The notes under the pieces are model-generated. The model searched no databases. It was not told where the DNA came from and was given only the letters and a program-made list of their open reading frames with translations. A stretch of DNA of 64,000 nucleotides from Mariniflexile fucanivorans (lineage in GTDB: Bacteria > Bacteroidota > Bacteroidia > Flavobacteriales > Flavobacteriaceae), in the NCBI RefSeq assembly GCF_004341235.1, contig NZ_SLUP01000001.1, positions 124,001-188,000 of the forward strand. The letters run 5' to 3'. Below, piece after piece: positions 62,601 to 64,000 of the stretch (positions are counted from its first letter, which is position 1; every line of letters starts with the position of its first letter). The position numbers and the translations under genes were made by a program.

Positions 62601-64000
62601 CGTCTTTCTTTTTACAATAATACGTATTGTTTGTCGCTACTAATTTTACATCATGCTTTTTAGCAAGATCAATTAAAACAGGATTTACACGATTTTCATC
62701 TTCCTGATTGTGGCGCATTAATTCCACATACAAATCATCTCCAAACTGCTCTTTCCACCAAATTAAGGCTTCTTCAGCTTGGTTTTCGCCAATATTTAAA
62801 ATTTTACTAGGAACTTCACCGTATAAGTTTCCCGTTAAAACAATTAAATCTTCTTTATATGCTTCAATAAGTTTTTTATCAATTCTAGGTAGATAATAAA
62901 ACCCGTTAACAAAAGCGTGCGACGATAATTTAGCCAAATTATGATAGCCATTTTTATTTTTAGCTATCAATACAATTTGGTAACCGTTATCTTTTCTAGT
63001 TTTATCGGTATGATCTTCACACACAAAAAACTCACAGCCAATAATAGGCTTAATTTCTTTGGCTTTTGGGGTTTCGCCTTTCTCTATAGCAGCCTCAATT
63101 TTTGCTTTAACCCCTCTATTATGATTGCTGACTGCTTTCACAAAGTGAAATGCGCCCATCATATTAGCGTGGTCGGTTAAAGCAACTGCTGGCATGTGGT
63201 GTTCTGCAGCAACAGCAACTAAATCGGTTACGCTGATGGTTGATTGTAATACTGAAAACTGCGAATGATTATGAAGATGAACAAAATCGACCTCCTTTAA
63301 TTCTGAAATATTTTGCTTTATTTCTTCGGTAGAAATCGATTCAGTTTTGACGTTTTTTAGACGCTCCCGAATTTTATCACTTTCCTTTTTTAGGTTGATG
63401 TGTCTTAACCCAATTAGTTGAATTTCTTCAGGATTAACCTCCTTGAAATTTTGAAAATAATCAGGTTGAACATCTAATTGCTCTTTGGTATATTCTTCTA
63501 AACGAATCAGTTCTAAAAAACAACGCGTGGTTGCTTCCACATCGGCAGTCGCATTATGCGCTTCAGCAAAAGGTTGATTAAATAAAAATTCATGCAATTC
63601 TGTTAATGTTGGCAATTTAAACTTCCCATAACGCCCACCAGGAATTTGGCATAAACTTGCAGTATGCTCGGTACAGGTGTCTAAAACGGGGAGTTCCTGT
63701 AATGGGTTTTCAACATCAGCACGTACAAATTCGGCTCCCATAATATTTAGATCGAATTTTACATTTTGCCCAACAACAAACTTGGTTTTACTTAATGCTT
63801 CATTAAATTTTTCTAAAACTTCGGCTAATGGAATGCCCTGTTCTTCGGCTAATTCGGTAGAAATACCATGAATTTTTTCAGCATCATACGGAATATTAAA
63901 TCCATCAGGCTGCACCAAATAATCTTGATGCTCAATACAGTTTCCCAACCCATCGTGCAATTGCCATGCAATTTGAATACATCGTGGCCAATTATCAACA
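59677..64000 (-). CDS. dnaE: DNA polymerase III alpha subunit with fused proofreading exonuclease (5' end outside window)
   Basis: The 3' portion of about 1440 residues is visible. The frame is open to the window edge, upstream of the apparent TTG start. The N-terminal part is a DEDDh exonuclease (GQNVKFDLNIMGAEF, AHNATADVEATTRCFLEL). A PHP domain follows (FVHLHNHSQFSVLQS, ALTDHANMMGAFHF). The polymerase III palm carries the catalytic aspartates in MPDIDIDFDDEGR near residue 655 and GIHACGVIITPDDI. HhH and OB-type C-terminal domains follow. This is the main replicative polymerase. The N-terminal exonuclease fusion replaces a separate dnaQ and is known in Bacteroidota. Confidence 0.95.
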   Translation of the reverse strand, partial: VDNWPRCIQIAWQLHDGLGNCIEHQDYLVQPDGFNIPYDAEKIHGISTELAEEQGIPLAEVLEKFNEALSKTKFVVGQNVKFDLNIMGAEFVRADVENPLQELPVLDTCTEHTASLCQIPGGRYGKFKLPTLTELHEFLFNQPFAEAHNATADVEATTRCFLELIRLEEYTKEQLDVQPDYFQNFKEVNPEEIQLIGLRHINLKKESDKIRERLKNVKTESISTEEIKQNISELKEVDFVHLHNHSQFSVLQSTISVTDLVAVAAEHHMPAVALTDHANMMGAFHFVKAVSNHNRGVKAKIEAAIEKGETPKAKEIKPIIGCEFFVCEDHTDKTRKDNGYQIVLIAKNKNGYHNLAKLSSHAFVNGFYYLPRIDKKLIEAYKEDLIVLTGNLYGEVPSKILNIGENQAEEALIWWKEQFGDDLYVELMRHNQEDENRVNPVLIDLAKKHDVKLVATNNTYYCKKKDANAHDILLCVKDGEKQATPIGRGRGYRYGLPNQEYYFKSAEEMKQLFKDVPEAISNIQEVVDKVEAYELAREVLLPAFNIPEEFKNEEDLVDGGKRGENAYLKYLTFEGAKKRYGEELSDEVTERLNFELDVIQNTGYPGYFLIVEDFIREARKMDVSVGPGRGSAAGSVVAYCLWITNIDPLKYDLLFERFLNPDRVSMPDIDIDFDDEGRSRVMDYVIKKYGSNQVAQIITYGTMAAKSSIRDTARVLDLPLFDADRIAKLIPTMSKLNKIFGLSEKELGSKFRAEDLEKVNQLLNISEGSDLEAETVNLARILEGSVRNTGIHACGVIITPDDITKFVPVATAKDSDLYVTQFDNSVVEEAGLLKMDFLGLKTLTLIKDTVKIVKAKHDILLDPDTFPLDDELTYELFQKGETVGVFQYESPGMQKHLKELKPTVFEDLIAMNALYRPGPMEYIPSFTRRKHGDEPIEYDLDAMEEYLKETYGITVYQEQVMLLSQKLAGFTKGEADVLRKAMGKKQIAVLDKMKPKFVEQASANGHDAKVLEKVWKDWEAFASYAFNKSHSTCYAWIAYQTAYLKAHYPAEYMAAVLSNNMNDIKQVTFFMEECKRMKLDVLGPDVNESFYKFSVNKDNAVRFGMGAIKGVGHGAVITIVDNRKKDGPYKSIFDLAKRIDLRAANKKAFENLALAGGFDGFGTTHRAQYFQDEGDGITFLEKAIRYGNKHQENENSAQVSLFGDASDVQIAEPQVPPCEEWGTMEKLAREKEVVGIYISGHPLDDFRIEMNTFCNANLALFRDLETYVNRELVFGGVVTDVQHRVSKQGKGWAMFTVEDYTDSFEFRIFGEEYLKFRHFLMNNNFVFVKSFIREGWVNKDTGKKSDPRLQFNSFQLLHDVMENYAKKLSIQLNIDDLKESKISKLKELLQMHPGSQMLNFVVYDNKEQIKLQMPSRKQKVRVSQELLNELENEQVMFKLN

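Overview
The window looks like a chromosomal segment of a marine-type Flavobacteriaceae (Bacteroidota). The base composition is AT-rich. Housekeeping-type promoters carry the Bacteroidota -7 box TAnnTTTG (near 5886, 51405, 57181 and 58009). Two proteins end in type IX secretion (T9SS) sorting tails, signal peptides and lipoboxes are abundant, and dnaE has a fused N-terminal proofreading exonuclease domain. Most genes are intact and colinear. There is no prophage, transposase, rRNA operon or CRISPR array. One tRNA (Asp) is present.

Layout. 0-8 kb: tail of a regulatory-domain protein, a metallophosphatase, a GH113-like lipoprotein, an FAD oxidoreductase/4Fe-4S membrane protein pair, and two overlapping family-2 glycosyltransferases. 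8.1-8.6 kb: a patch of dispersed repeats. 8.6-19.5 kb: mpl, a TPR protein, a giant alpha-2-macroglobulin, and small genes (DoxX-like, DUF4136, PhnA-like, MmcQ/YjbR). 19.6-40.1 kb: the most unusual part. An ECF sigma factor and a TPR-bearing anti-sigma-like protein face a long array of secreted proteins and lipoproteins, an OmpA-like protein, a lipoprotein with a caspase-like His/Cys pair, and a TPR-CHAT protease. 40.2-44.1 kb: an acetyltransferase, DUF4260, a cyclase, hemW, ruvC and a beta-barrel protein. 44.2-46.3 kb: a flippase-like membrane protein and a glycosyltransferase. 46.3-54.4 kb: a TonB-C-like lipoprotein, a response regulator/TPR histidine kinase, a LacI regulator, a HAD phosphatase, a DUF5679 miniprotein and a glucan phosphorylase. 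54.7-59.2 kb: tRNA-Asp, DUF58, a short clpP, trxA, a MarR-controlled redox-like cluster and a ParE-type toxin-antitoxin pair. 59.7 kb to the end: dnaE, cut by the window edge.

Main result. Three minus-strand transcription units in the 19.6-40.1 kb region start 18-25 nt downstream of the same bipartite element. It has a palindromic ATGTTAACAT box, exactly 16 nt of non-conserved spacer, then ACTAAAG(A/G)TAAA. The units begin with the OmpA-like gene (start 35156), a small lipoprotein (start 28456), and the lipoprotein that precedes the TPR-CHAT gene (start 40093). The likeliest reader of this element is the ECF sigma factor at 35272-35814. If so, this is one envelope regulon of about 18 genes with two unrelated-looking His/Cys protease-type proteins, a membrane anti-sigma with an exterior TPR, and paralogous lipoprotein pairs. 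Three consecutive genes at the junction of two units (28.1-29.6 kb) carry lesions: two frameshifts and a lost start codon.

A second compact regulon lies at 57.2-58.6 kb. A MarR-family regulator with a C-terminal cysteine cluster sits with four copies of a GTTAGGATTCCTAAC-like palindrome placed at the promoters of a CPVC thioredoxin-like miniprotein, a DUF2024 protein and its own gene.

All assignments come from reading the sequence by eye. No database search or computation was run.
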